Origin: Liolophura sinensis
Taxonomy: Eukaryota; Mollusca; Polyplacophora; Chitonida; Chitonidae
DNA: 64,000 nt
Reading direction: 5' to 3'
NCBI RefSeq assembly: GCF_032854445.1
Contig: NC_088301.1
Span: 4,759,703-4,823,702 of the forward strand
Shown here: piece by piece, positions 1 through 13,200 of the stretch
How positions within the stretch are numbered: the first letter of the stretch is position 1
Layout: each line of letters starts with the position of its first letter
Notes under the pieces: generated by a model
Databases searched by the model: none
Told to the model about the DNA's origin: nothing
The model's input: the letters and a program-made list of their open reading frames with translations, nothing else
Translations under genes and position numbers: made by a program

Positions 1-1046
1 AGTCACTTGAGGTGTAAAATTATACACATTATGCGCTGCAGTCATTTGTAGTGTAAAATTATACCCAATGCAGTCATTTCGAGCATGAGGTTATGTACAC
101 AATGCATACAAGCATCTACTTGACATGTATATAGCCTTTGTGTCTGAACATTATACACAAGCACTATACTACATTGTTACAAGGTTATGTTGATTGTACG
201 CAGTTTTACATTTTTGCAACCTATTTCTGCAATTCGCTTATTACTATTCATCATAATCAATGAACCAAAATATTATGATAAAAGAGTCATGGTAATTTCC
301 TTTTGTGACCAGAAATTGTTAGTTTAAGGGACAATGATTCATTAAGAATATACAATCTTTAGAGATATGAATGGTTATCACTGAGGTTATAACTGTAGTT
401 ATCTTTAATTTTGCTCCTTTTACAATATCCAAATTTAATGAAATTCACGGTTTAAAAAATGTCACTTTTTTGGACATTTATAATTGATGTTAGATATAAT
501 TGCCCAATAAAGTCATCCTTTTTCCAAACGTGACTTTTCCTTTAATGTACCAAAGCTGAATATTTCTGGTCATAGAGTTTACAACATGAACATAGATATG
601 AAAAAATGCTACCATAACTGAGTTAATCTTATCCAAAAATTCAAACTAGGACATATATGACTTCATGTTTAAATATTAACTCCATTTAAAAACGAGATAC
701 ATATAAAATTAAGACCCATCTGTTCTGAAAAACTCTTCCAGCGAGTCATATTTCACAGCCACTTCAAAGATTTAATAATTAACACATCCTTTACCAGTCA
801 GTCAGGTTACCCCATCCATTTACCACATGGATGTGAATATGTTCTCAAGAAATCCAGAAATCCAGTATCCACATTCCGATATTGGTCAATACACTTTATA
901 AACTTATTTGGGTTGCATTACAGCCTGGTGGCATTATTATAGTTACTGTCTCCTCCCATCCTAATTGTAAAGAACTTGGAACCAGGCTGAAGTAAAAACA
1001 TCTGGTCTCCATTGGTTATCTTCAAACTCCACCAAATTCTTCTTAA
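1..1046 (-). other. 3' UTR and 3' flank of the TRPN gene
   Basis: AT-rich sequence with no open reading frame of note. On the minus strand ATTAAA-type poly(A) signal candidates occur near 771-776 and 543-548. I saw no perfect AATAAA close to the stop, so the UTR end cannot be fixed. Confidence 0.4.
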
Positions 1047-1258
1047 TCACGGCACAAAGCTGTTGTGCTTGACCCCATTCGCCTCACCGTTACTGTTCAG
1101 ATGATCCTCGAGCAGAGTTTCCAGGTTCCACCGTATTTTGTCTTCCTCGTCCACGCTGAAGGCCATCAGGTACTTCCGTACCACCATTTCCCAGTTAACC
1201 ACGTCCTCTAGCCTACGAGGGCCATGATGGTACCCCAGAGGCGCACGCAGGAACCCAA
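1047..1258 (-). CDS. TRPN1: TRPN exon 29: C-terminus and stop (1708-1777)
   Basis: It starts in phase 1 after GCAG and restores an Ile codon, then [30 protein letters not shown] and an acidic end [17 protein letters not shown] stop is at 1047-1049. NompC has the same WExxxKKY motif (VADWEAIAKKYRAL) near its C-terminus, which supports this as the true terminal exon. Confidence 0.9.
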
Positions 1259-4200
1259 CTGCATACAAAAATCCACACAGCATATAAAATACTGAACAGT
1301 CTAAACTATCATGTTAAGTAAAATATTGGAAATACAACTTGTATGGAACAAAAAAGATGTGATGATATTAGGTCTGCTGGGTTTAGCCTTATGGCAGATT
1401 TTTCAACCTTTCAATCCATTGTTCACAAATGTATCTAGACCACGGAGTAGTTTTCACACAGTACAATTTCCACAAATTTTGTTGGTTTTGAAAATCAAAA
1501 TTGCTTGAAATTTTTCAGCTCAGGTCATTGAACTAAAAGGTTTCAAAAATGATTGCACATCTGGAATAATGAAAACTTAACAATTAAAAATTTTGTTAAC
1601 ACTGACATATTTGGAAGAAATGTGAAGATGAAAGTGAAAGTAAGCCAGCTTACTGTCTGGAGCAACCTGTGTCGGTCTTCGTACATTGCGTAACCAGGTG
1701 GCAGATGTGTTGGCCAGCATGTCGATAGAGCGCGAGTCCTCATTGCCGTCCATGTCCTCCTCCTCATTGATGTACTCCTGAGCCTGGGCACTGCAGATCT
1801 TACCTACAACATGGCCACACCACTGTCCAGTATAAACCTGCTGAACTAGATGTGTAACCTGCTTAACTATCTGTGTAATCTGCTTAACTATACATGTAAC
1901 CTGCTTAGCTAGATGTGTAACCCACTGAATTAGATGTGTAACCTGCTGAACCAGATGTGTAACCTGCTTAAATAGATGTGTAACAGTACACAAACTGAAG
2001 AGGCAATCAGGAATGGTAACATTTGACGTCAAACTTAACGAGAAAAAGTGCAATTCTACAAGCTAATAAAGGTCAAAAAATATTATTTTTGGGCCTGGAA
2101 TGGAAATTTTTCTAGTAGGATGTTATCATACCTTGTATTTATTCATTTATTTGATTGGAGCTTTATGATACGCTCAAGGGTATTTCACTTAAAATACAAT
2201 GGCCAGCATAATGGTGGGAGAAAAGAGGGCAGAGCCCAAGAGAATCATCTAAATACAGATCATCAAAACAGCTTTCCAGAAAGATCCAAAAAAACTCTCC
2301 GATTCAGGCAAAATGAGTACCTTGCATGGTCATGGATGAAACTTTAGGCCAAATACAGCATCCAAAACCTCTAATATTGTTGTAAAGTGCAAATCTTTCA
2401 ACACAAGCGTCTACTTAGTTCCCAGTCTGTATCATTAGGTAAACCATTTCCAGTGGCCAGTATTATGGTGGGGGAACTAAATACTTTAAATAACAAATAA
2501 ATAAATCAAATGCTTAATACTACATGCACATTTTTAATCTGGAAAGGTACTGGGCATGCAAGAATCTACCAAAATGTACATGTATATACCACCAATTTTT
2601 GGAATGAGTACTATTGCATGACTTTAAAGGATCAAACAGTGACACAATTCTCATCCATTAAATGCAAGACACCATACGAATGGCTTGATTTGGTTTGTGG
2701 ATAAGACTACAGTATTGGTAGTGTACTGACCTTACGTTTACCCTACTCTACTATAGCAGCACTCCCATTTGTGTTTGTTGTCATCACATAACTGGAAAAA
2801 AGGTTAGGAAAGTACCATGTAAAAGCCTACATACATACCTTTGTGTTTGTAGATGACCCGACAGTATGTAAACAGTTTGGTGAAAAGATTCAATGGTGAT
2901 GGTGTTGCCGAGGTTTTGTTCATGTTTCTGATCAGCTTAGCCCGTCCAAACTTCCACTCTGTGTCAGACTGTTGCTGTATACGCTGGTACGTGTCAGACA
3001 TCATAGCAATAAGCAGATTGATTAGTACGATCAAAGTCACAATTTCATATGTCCCAAAGGTAATTTTGGCAAGCACTATCACCCAGTCAGGACTGCGGTG
3101 TATCAACGGTAAATTGTCTGGGTCAACCAGCCCAAATAAAGAAAAGAACAAAAGTTCGAATAGCGTGTTGAAATCTGCTGTCGAAACGGGTGCACCACTG
3201 CCATCGCCATCACCCATGTCTGTGGCGGGAACAGTCTCGGGGAACACAGGCTGATATATGGCTGCTAGATGACAAGTAAATCCCAGCATAAAGATAGCTA
3301 AAATGACAAGAAATCGTGTCAAGTCTTTCATGAGATCTCTAATAATGATGGCCCAGGGTCCAAACAAGTGGTGGAAAGACAGAAAGTCTAATAGCTGTAC
3401 AAAACTCAGTAGCAGTGCCCAGGCGAAGAACTGATTCCGAAAATACAGGCACACCAATCGGCTGTTTCCTTGAAACGCGAAGCCGACGATATGAAAGGAA
3501 ACTCCCAAGGAGCAGATTCCCAGACTGATGACTCTGATCCACCCCAGTCCGGCGCGGTCACCCGGATTGGTCAGCTCGGACACGAGGAGACCTGACAGCC
3601 AGGCAAGGAGCAGCCATTCCCAGGGCTGTGGGATGAGCGAGCCGGAATCAGGGATTGACACAGGGGGATAGACCACAGTCAGAAAAAACAGCAGGATCAA
3701 GTAGAGGTGAGACACTAAATAGGACAGAAACTTGACAATGGGCACTTTGTTGAAACGGTGTCGAAGGGGAAGCGAAAAGACCAGCCAAACAGGTGGCAAA
3801 CTAAGAAATGCCCAGAACAGCATCACGATTTTCCAGTTGGCCCAACGAAGATTTCCCATCCAAACATCGGAGAGGTATTTCTGCACGGCTGGGTGAGAAA
3901 CTACTTCCTTCTGTTCATTTTCGATGAGAACATCCAGAAATGCTGTCCCTCTGGAATCCATGGCTTTCAAAAGCAGACCAGCACTGTTGGAACTCGCAGC
4001 GATGGCCAGTAAATTGGTGGCCATTTCTTCACAATAATCGCCAGCCGTCAGCAGATCCCGAGATCGCTCTTTCTCCTTGATAGCCAGCAAACGGAAATTT
4101 TTGGAGAGTTTTGCTGCGGTGTCCACCGGAGCTGGTGACAGCAGAATGAACTCTTGGATGCTTCGATTTTTATTCATCTTGCCGACCACCATCAGGTCAA

Positions 4201-7200
4201 AGACAAACTAAATAAAGAAACAAAGCAAATATGCATTAATTCATAATAATGCTAAAATACGACGGAAGTTTAGCAATTTAACTTGTATTATGTCATTTAT
4301 TGTGTTTTCTGTGAGTTTTCTCTTTACACAAAAATACATGTAAAAAAAAAATACATGAACATCTTGTACCCTAATTCTTCTCATTTTTGGGACAGATATC
4401 TGTAGCACTCAAAAGTGAACATTATATTTCTTTCTCGGCTTTTTTGAAAAGTAAATATGTGAGTATTTTGTTCATTAGATGGTGTAAACGTGAGAAAAAA
4501 GGAACTAAAGGTGCTACATGTGCACTGGCTAAAAAGAGCAGACCAGGTGTCCCAAAAATTAGAAGAAATATGGTGTTCTAATGTCCAAATCCAGCAAACA
4601 TCATGGCTAACTCATGTAGGTGTTGTAACATCCGTAACTGTTCAGCTTAACGTATTTTCCAGGTTAATATTTGGAAGACTAATTTCCAAGAAAGAAAATT
4701 CCAAAGGTTCAACACAAAGCAATCAATAAGGATAAAAAGTAAGAAATTAGGACGGCATCCTGTTATGAGAACTAGTCATCTAGAGCGCTGTACTCAGTCC
4801 CCTGTTTATCCCAGTGATGGGTACCTTTTTGTCCTCCATCAAATGATATGTGTTATGATCCTGTCTCATCAGATAACTCAGTGTCTCTGAATGTGTCGCT
4901 CCAGCCGAATAGCAGATAGGAACCTTGCCATCCTTTGTTTCAAATTTGGAAGAGGCTCCAGTCTCAGTGAGAAGTTTGACAACATTCAGAAAGCCAGCCT
5001 TAGCTGCAAAATGAAGAGCTGTCCATCCATTCTGAAAAAAAAAAACATGTGTTGACCATATTGTAAACTGACTGACTCACTGACTGACTGGCCATCCTAA
5101 AGTAAGATCCCAGATGCCTTATTCTGTAGCTGAGATATTATGTTTGAGGTACACATTTTGCTGTGTTGAAGAAATCACAAAATTCAACATACAAAAGCAA
5201 TATACCCCACTGACAGAACTGTGAAGTTTAGAGAACAATTTGCACAGTTTTATGAATCCTTGCATCTGTAAAAACACAAACAATAGTTTTTAGCATCATT
5301 TTCATAATGAGTACACACATGAAATCCACTGAAAAAAGGGCTTTAGCAGTTGAAAATGTTGAAGACTTACAGTATTTATACATTTATATATTGACTGACT
5401 TGATAACTATTTGTGTTTCTCTGGCATTTTCCAGGCTGTTTATACTTTCCCCTTACAGAGGATTTCCATAAAGATGACAAGCCTTATCAGCACAGTATAA
5501 TAACCAAAAGTAGAACAAAAAAAAAATCCCAACAACCAAAATGGGGCAGATGTTAAATAATACAGCGAGAATGCATCCTCTAACATCCAGAGCTATATGT
5601 GAATGGAAAGCTGATGGAAAGTCACTCTGAGAAATGTTTAACTCTGTGGTTTTATCAACATTCAAGTTTTCACTTTGGGCCATAGCAAATAATTTACACT
5701 TCACATTCCATGCTTCTACTGACTGTCACCTGAATGAAATCTGTTCACTGAAAACCCTCATTTTACCAACCACTTTAATATCTATCATACCTTGTCACAA
5801 GCATTGATATCTGCGCCCTGCCCCAGCAATAGCGCCACCATATCCAGATGACCGTTGGCCGAGGCCAGATGAAGGGCTGTCCGGCCACGTTTGTCCTTCA
5901 TCTGTATTTGCTGGGTGGACTTACTTAGCAGGAGACTGACCACTGCAGTGTGTCCACTCTGGGCAGCCAGATGCAGGGGGATGGCACCCTGAAATTATAC
6001 CAAAGATAATGATAACTGAGTTTACTCATGAATAATATGTCATTCATTGGAGTTTATTTGTCTTAAACTATACATAAATTAAATCAGTGATATTTATTTG
6101 TTTTATTTCATTGGTTTTACTCAATGTTTTTTAAATGGCAAAAGTCAACTGAACTTCAATGAAATTCATATAAAACCACCTATGTGTACATGGGAACAGT
6201 CATTCTTTTCTTTTTACCTGCATGTGTGTGGTTGCGTCAGCCTGGATGCCTGGGTAGTTAAGGAGAAGACGAACCAGCCCCTCGTGTCCTGACTGTGAGG
6301 CTAGATGGAGAGGGGTAAATCCCCACTGAAAGACAAAAGCAGGGATTTTGTGAGACATGTCCTGGTTGTATGGTTATATGGGGAGGAGTGAATCCCCAAC
6401 ATGACTGAAAGACAAAAACAGGGATTGTTATAAAACATGTACTGAATGTGAGGCAAAAACGGATGGCTACAACTATTGTACCGACTATGAGGCTAAATGG
6501 ACTAGACCTTTCTGAACTGTCAATGAAGACCATCAAGTCTTGACCCATTGTAAGTAGTACTGTTGGAAAAAGGTCAACCGGATGTTCCACATATTGATTT
6601 TTCACAACTGTCTTAAACGGGAATGGAATGAAACGTAACGCTTTCACGAGAAGGGGTGGTGGGAGCTTGTATGTCTTGAATCCATCCCTTTCACAATGGA
6701 AACCACAGATACATGGAATGGATGATCCAGGCAACAGCCACACATTTATGAATCAGTGCAATTGATGTTTGTCACAAATTTACTGAAATTAACACCAATT
6801 AATATTCCAATGTGACTTACCTCAGCACCCAGCTCTTTCATGCCCAGTCCATCTATTGGGGGCTCACTCTTGACGGTAGCCGCCACCTTGGTCAGCATCT
6901 CTCGTATGAAGTCCGTCTGTCCATAATGCGCAGCTACATGGAGAGCTGTAAGGCCAGTCTGAGGGGAAAACAAAACATAGAGAAAAATTATTTTCAAAAT
7001 TTATTATTGTATATCATGCACATTAACCCTTTAAAATTAAATTACAAAATGAAATTCCCTGTAAATTTAAAAAAAAAATCCTGTTGAAAACAGGAAATGT
7101 ATATAAAGCCCTGTCGGTGTTACCTCCACATACCCCGCTTCCACCCACCTACGATCTATGTGAAAAGCAACTGCTTAAAAATCGTAATGCCGTGGCTGTA

Positions 7201-10200
7201 AGCCAGAGGGTTTGTCAGACACCTGCTGAAGGATGTGGTGTAATTCACCCATAATCCTGAGCACTCTCCTGTCAGGGAAATATTCTTGCATATGATGTTC
7301 AACCACGATGAGATCAATTGTATGGGAAATTAAAATTCCCATACAATCTTTTGCGAAAGTGGCTTAAAAAGCAACACAAATCAAATGCCACACTCAAGAG
7401 TTTTACAGATGGAGGGAAATGCAGTGCCTGCCTGACGTATACCCACCAACCTTTGACAAGTTACTGATAAAATGAATGAACGTCAAACAGTCATGAAAGC
7501 GTCATCGACTTCTTATTGTCAAAGGCTTATCCTATAAACAGATTAGGAAAGCAACACACAGATGGTCTACTTACCTTCTTACTGCTTATTTTCCAAGACA
7601 CATGACCCTTCAAAGGTTCGAGGATGTTCACATGTCCATACCTAGCAGCCAGGTGAATGGCCGTCATACCCTCCTGTCAAAGCAAGACAAACATCTGTAT
7701 GGTCAGTAACAATTACTGCACTTAATCATCAGCTCTAACCCAGGTAATTTGAACATCTCATCTAAAAAAATGTATGAAATAAGCCTTGAAAATGTTGCCC
7801 CTCAGTGATATTTTTTTACCTCCTCCTTTTTGATTGACATCTTCATGCCAGTGATTTGATTACTGCATGCCTGGTATAGTGTATGCAGGGGCCAAAGGAA
7901 AAAGAACAGGTTGTTAGGCCAGTTAGTATGAGCCAAGCCTTTCCAAAACAGGAACTTACAGCGTTTTCATCTGTAGCAGATGCTCCTGCCTCCAGCAGCG
8001 CCTTTACAACCTCCACATGACCTCCCCCAGCTGCCAAGTGAAGTGCTGTTGAATTGTTTGTCTGCAGAAATGCACGTAAAAAGATCCGCATATATGAAGT
8101 ATAAAACTTATTTCTGATCCAAAGCGAAGGAAACACCCTCAGGCTATCAGAAGAGAAATCCACAAGAAACAATAAACTCTATCCTTTGAAAAACACTGAA
8201 ACACTGAACATTGAAAAATGAAGCAACAAAAAACAACAACAAAACTGTTAATACTTGTATATTAGAAAATATACAAACTTAACAGTTGAATTCAGTAAAC
8301 CCACCAACTAATATCTCTATAGTTTACATATACATACATATAGTTTAAATCTAATGTCTGTTCTTTCTTGCCAAATTCGACATCAAATCAACACTTAATT
8401 ATCAGTATAACATTTGATTTCACTTACCCTATTTCTTGCTGTTGTCACCACAACTTTGTTGAACCTCATTAACTCTTTGATGACAGCCACACTACCTTTG
8501 TCAGCAGCGATGTGGGCGCAAGTCATGCCATTCTGGGGAAAACATATCACAATCTTAGTTGTTTATTTGTATACATTGACATTTTGGGGGCTCAGTCATG
8601 TGCTTAACAGCATAATGGCATAATACAAAGATCATTTGCTGAATATTCAAAACATTATGAAATATTATAAAATTATAAATATTATATACTTTACTGGGGT
8701 TAAATGTAACCTTGTTTGTAAAAGTAAATCTCACCAGGATACAATGACCAATAGTTCAGCTTTTCTGCAAAGAAACAATGCCATTTTACTAGATGTTGGG
8801 ACAGAAAGAATTAAAATGTATAATTTGAATATAAACGCGGAAATACTCACTTCATCCTTAAATGGTAAGCAAGGAAAAGAGACAACAATTACTTAACCAT
8901 GGTTTAGATGTGAAAACCAAACATTTCCTTTAAACTTACTCACAACATGTATAACTTAATTATAAATATGTAATTTAATTAATATGTAAATCAGACAAAA
9001 GGTCCCCTGGTATGCAAATATATCATAAAGATCTTCTATTCTATAAACAAAAAAAAAGTCATTGGATGCTTTTGAAGAATTAAATGTTTTGTTTATGATA
9101 TGGCTGTCAAGTTCTCAAAAAAAACCCCCGATATAACACCTCAAAATCAGCTAACCAGATATAGAACCTGACATACACACAGAAGAACCCATGGAGAAAT
9201 CACCACAATTACTACAGAACAAGACAAATGTCCAGACATAAACTGTGAAGAACCCATGGGGAAAACGACCACAGTTACTAAAGAACCAGAAAAATGTCCA
9301 GACATAAACTGGGAAGAGCCAATGGGCAAACCACCTCAGTTACTACAGAACCAGACAAATTCCAGACATAAACTGGGAAGAACCCATGAGGAAACCACCA
9401 CAGTTACTAAAGGACAAGACAAAATGTCAGACATAAACTGGCAAGAACCCATGGGGGCATGACCTCAGTTACTAAAGAACCAGAGAAATATCCGGACATA
9501 AACTGGGTAAAACCCATGGAGAAACCATCGTCAATTACTAAAAAAGGTGGTGGTAGAGAGTATTAATAAAGGATTAGGATTATCTGCGATATGGATTGTA
9601 GCACTTACAGTGTTAGCCAGGGTGACAAGTTCTGGTTTATGTTTCAGGAACAGCTTGACCACATCAGAATGGTCATTCTCAGCAGCCAGATGGAGCGGGG
9701 TCTGACCATGCTGCAAAAAAAAAAAAAAAATGTTAATCATTTAAGGAGGATCTGAAATATTCTACATTCTCAATGTGTCCCCAATTTTAGTGATACAATG
9801 TTAGCAGTTGTTCTTAATTTTACAATTACCTGCACAAAATATCCAAATAAGGTTAGATTTATGACTGGCTTCAATTTGAAACATACTTCTAAAAGATGAA
9901 ATGTCTGATGTTTGAAAGTATAGTCAAACTGAAGAATTGTGAGAAACTGTACCTCGTCCATGGCGTTGGCATCAGCCTTCATCTTCAGCAGTGTACTGCA
10001 TACCTCCATCCTGCCATTCTGAGCTGCCAGATGAAGAGGTGTCTTCTTAGCCTGTCACACAAAAAATTATCACAGACTACACCTGTGCATTTTCATGATC
10101 TGTCAGCTTAAGAAGGCAGATGGGGCTTCCATAGCTGAGGTACATGGTTAGCATGACATCGCAGCGCAATGACCCAGGAGCCGCTCAGGAATGCGGTCGC

Positions 10201-13200
10201 TGTGAGTTCAAATCCAGTTCAAGCTGGCTTCTTTTCCAGCTGCATGTTGGATGATTTGGCAGCAACCTGCAGATGATCAAGGGTTTCCCCTGGGCTCTGC
10301 CCTGTTTCCTCCCACCATAATGCTGGTTGCTGTTGTATGTGAAATACTCTTGAGTACGGCATAAAACACCAATCAAATAAATAAATAAAAAGCCAGTCAC
10401 ATGTAAACTATGTCACTATACATGTAGGTCTACATTCTCAAGAAACGGAACATCACTATATAGTCTCAGGACTGACATCTTGTAAAGTCTGTTGTACAGA
10501 AACAATGTTCTCAGGATTCTTAGCTTCGGTAAACCTTGTCACATCAGGGACCGACTGATTGAACAGGCGTATGATTATACTGACTGTTGACAGCTGACTG
10601 ATCGACCAGACACAAAAATGCACATGTCAATGTCAAAGCCACGCAACTTCTTGGTTTAAAGTCAAGCAACTTTTTGGCCTAAAGTCAAGCAACTTCATGG
10701 CCAAACGTCATTACAGTCAAAATGTGTACAGTTAATACCCTAATGCTTGTTCCCAGACTGTACAATTTTAGCCTTAATTTTGAATATCTTTCGTAAATTC
10801 TTTTTCGTAAATTGCCTACACCCAATAACTTAGTTATTTTGAGATGGGACACTGAGGATGGGACACGCACAATGTAAAATGTGATGCACATGTACTCCAG
10901 GACAGTACAAGAAAAAGAATATTAACCTCAAAAAAACAAACAAAAAAAAAACACTTTATTTGAGGCAGATGACCATTAAAAAAATCATGCTTCAAGGCGT
11001 ACATTAATCAATGAATATAAATGTACATGACAGCTAGTTATCACATAACTCTTTAAGAGGAAGTTTCATATTCAATCTCCTACCAGAGAGAGGACATCAA
11101 TGCTGGCTCCATGCGTCTCTATGAGCAGTTTGACCAGCCTGTTGTACCCATTTTGTGCTGAGAGATGCAGAGAAGTCAGGCCCTGTTTGGACTTGGCATT
11201 GACAAAGGCTTTGTGCCAGAGCAGAATATCTGCCACTTTGTCGTGTCCATTCTCAGCTGTAAGGTGAAGTGCTGCTTTGCCGTGCTGGAGTGAGAAATGA
11301 TGCAGGGAAATAGTGTCAAACTTAACAAATGTCATTTTACCAATTTCAGCTAAAACAAGAGATCAAACAATTTATTGATTTATTTGATTGTTCTTCACTT
11401 CCATTTTAAGAATTTTTGACTCAAGTGATGTCAGTCAGTTGCAACAATGGAGGAAACTGTAGAACCGCAATTCTAAGGTTTAAACCAATAAATGTTGTTG
11501 ATTGATTAATTATCGAGTAATTACATTACTACACATTAATTACTATATGCTACATGTATCGGCCTTTATTTTGAGTCATCCACATGTATCAGCCTTTATT
11601 TTGAGTCATCTACATGTATCAGCCTTTATTTTGAGTCATCTGCATGTATCAGCCTTTATTTTGAGTCATCTGCATGTATCAGCCTTTATTTTGAGTCATC
11701 TGCATGTATCAGCCTTTATTTTGAGTCATCTGCATGTATCATCGTCATGGAATCTGAATGTTCAATCTCACTGAAAGAAGGAAGTGTTCCAAAGCAAAGA
11801 GGACTGTTTTGAGGGATCATGCAAAAAACTGAAAAATGCAAAAAAAGAAAAAAATTGATACACTCACACCGTAAACTAACCTCTGGCACATCTAACATGT
11901 CTGATGGATCAATGTGTATTGAATTTTGTGTAATTTACAGTTTAGTAAACAAGCTAGCTGATGAACTGCCTGTGCCATCTGGTGTAATATGTGCATTATT
12001 GGTGCATGTAGTTTCCATGGTTAGATAACATGCAGGTTCTATACAGGGTCTACAGCTAGACCCTGGACTGTCCCTCCAAGGCTGATTGAGTCCCTTTAGA
12101 ATGGGCCTGTGCAGATGTACCTTTATTTCTTAGGTTGTGTAAGGAGTTATCACATAACAGATGTACATCAACTTTCTATATTAAATTTACCTCATCAAAA
12201 ACATCCACCCTGGCATGGTTTTGTAACAAGATTTTCACAATTTCCAAATGACCTTGTTCACTGGCCATTAGCAAAGGCGACCATCCGTTCTGAAAAAAAA
12301 ACAACAACAAAAATTAGCAGCATATTAAAGAGAGACATGCAATCGCTGTCAAGGAATTATCAGGCACAATATTCAACACTAACTGAAATAGGGTGAGTGA
12401 GGAAAGCGAAATTATACTTTAATTACATGGTATTTGCATGGAATTGAGAGTCTGAATCTGGCTTGAGTGTGAGTCTCTAAGTGTTGAGTCTGAGATATAT
12501 CTCTACAACTTTCAGAGGCTCTTTGTTTCATTGAAATGGTCTTATACAATACTGACCTGACAATCCTGTTTCTTATCAACAACAATTTAATGACTCTGGC
12601 ATAAATGTACAGAGACAAATGCTGTGAGTTGCTAACCTTAGCTTGTTTGTTGACGGCCATTTGAAGTCTGGCCGATCCTATGTAGTGAACAATCTCCAAC
12701 ATGATGTCTTCATTACCAGCTCGGGCACAGTAGTGAAGAGGTGTTTCATTGGTCTAAAGTAAGCAAAAAGCGGCCAATTGGTTCACTGATAACAACTAGA
12801 AAAATGTCAAGAGGGATGCTATAGACAGAGACTTTGATCAAATACAAGATTCTCAGTCATGGGAATTGATTTATTTATTTATTTGATTGGTGTTTAAAGC
12901 TCTATTCAAGAATATTTCATGTACACGACAGTGGCCAGCAATATGGTGGGAGGAAACTGGGTAGAGCCCTGGGAAATCCAATGACCATCCGCAGGTTGTT
13001 GCCAAGTCCAGCCGGAGAGGAAGCCAGCATATGAGCTGGCCTTGAACTTACAGCGACCGCATTGGTCCGAGGCTCCTGGGTCACTGTGCCGTGCTAACCC
13101 CCATGGAGGACCCATGGGAATGAATGGTCAGAAACATGTTTGCCGGGAAGCTTCTAATGGAAGTCTGGAAGTACCTTAGCCTGCTTCAAAATTACATTAG

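Larger units (their letters stand above)
1804..2838 (-). other. Intron 27
   Basis: It holds the 21-bp array, a SINE fragment and one copy of a short dispersed repeat (2080-2134). The rest is AT-rich with no recognised content. Confidence 0.7.

Noticed and set aside
2735-2790. Possible small exon between exons 27 and 28 (TTTTTTCCAG acceptor, [13 protein letters not shown] in one frame)
   Set aside because: In the phase required by exon 27 it reads V M and then a stop, while exon 27 joins exon 28 directly in frame to give KHKGKIC. A poison exon is possible but unsupported.
2853-4012. Plus-strand frames of 133 and 84 residues
   Set aside because: They are antisense shadows of the conserved TRPN channel exon.
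9256-9462. 68-residue plus-strand frame ([13 protein letters not shown]...)
   Set aside because: It is a read-through of the 62-bp minisatellite in intron 19.
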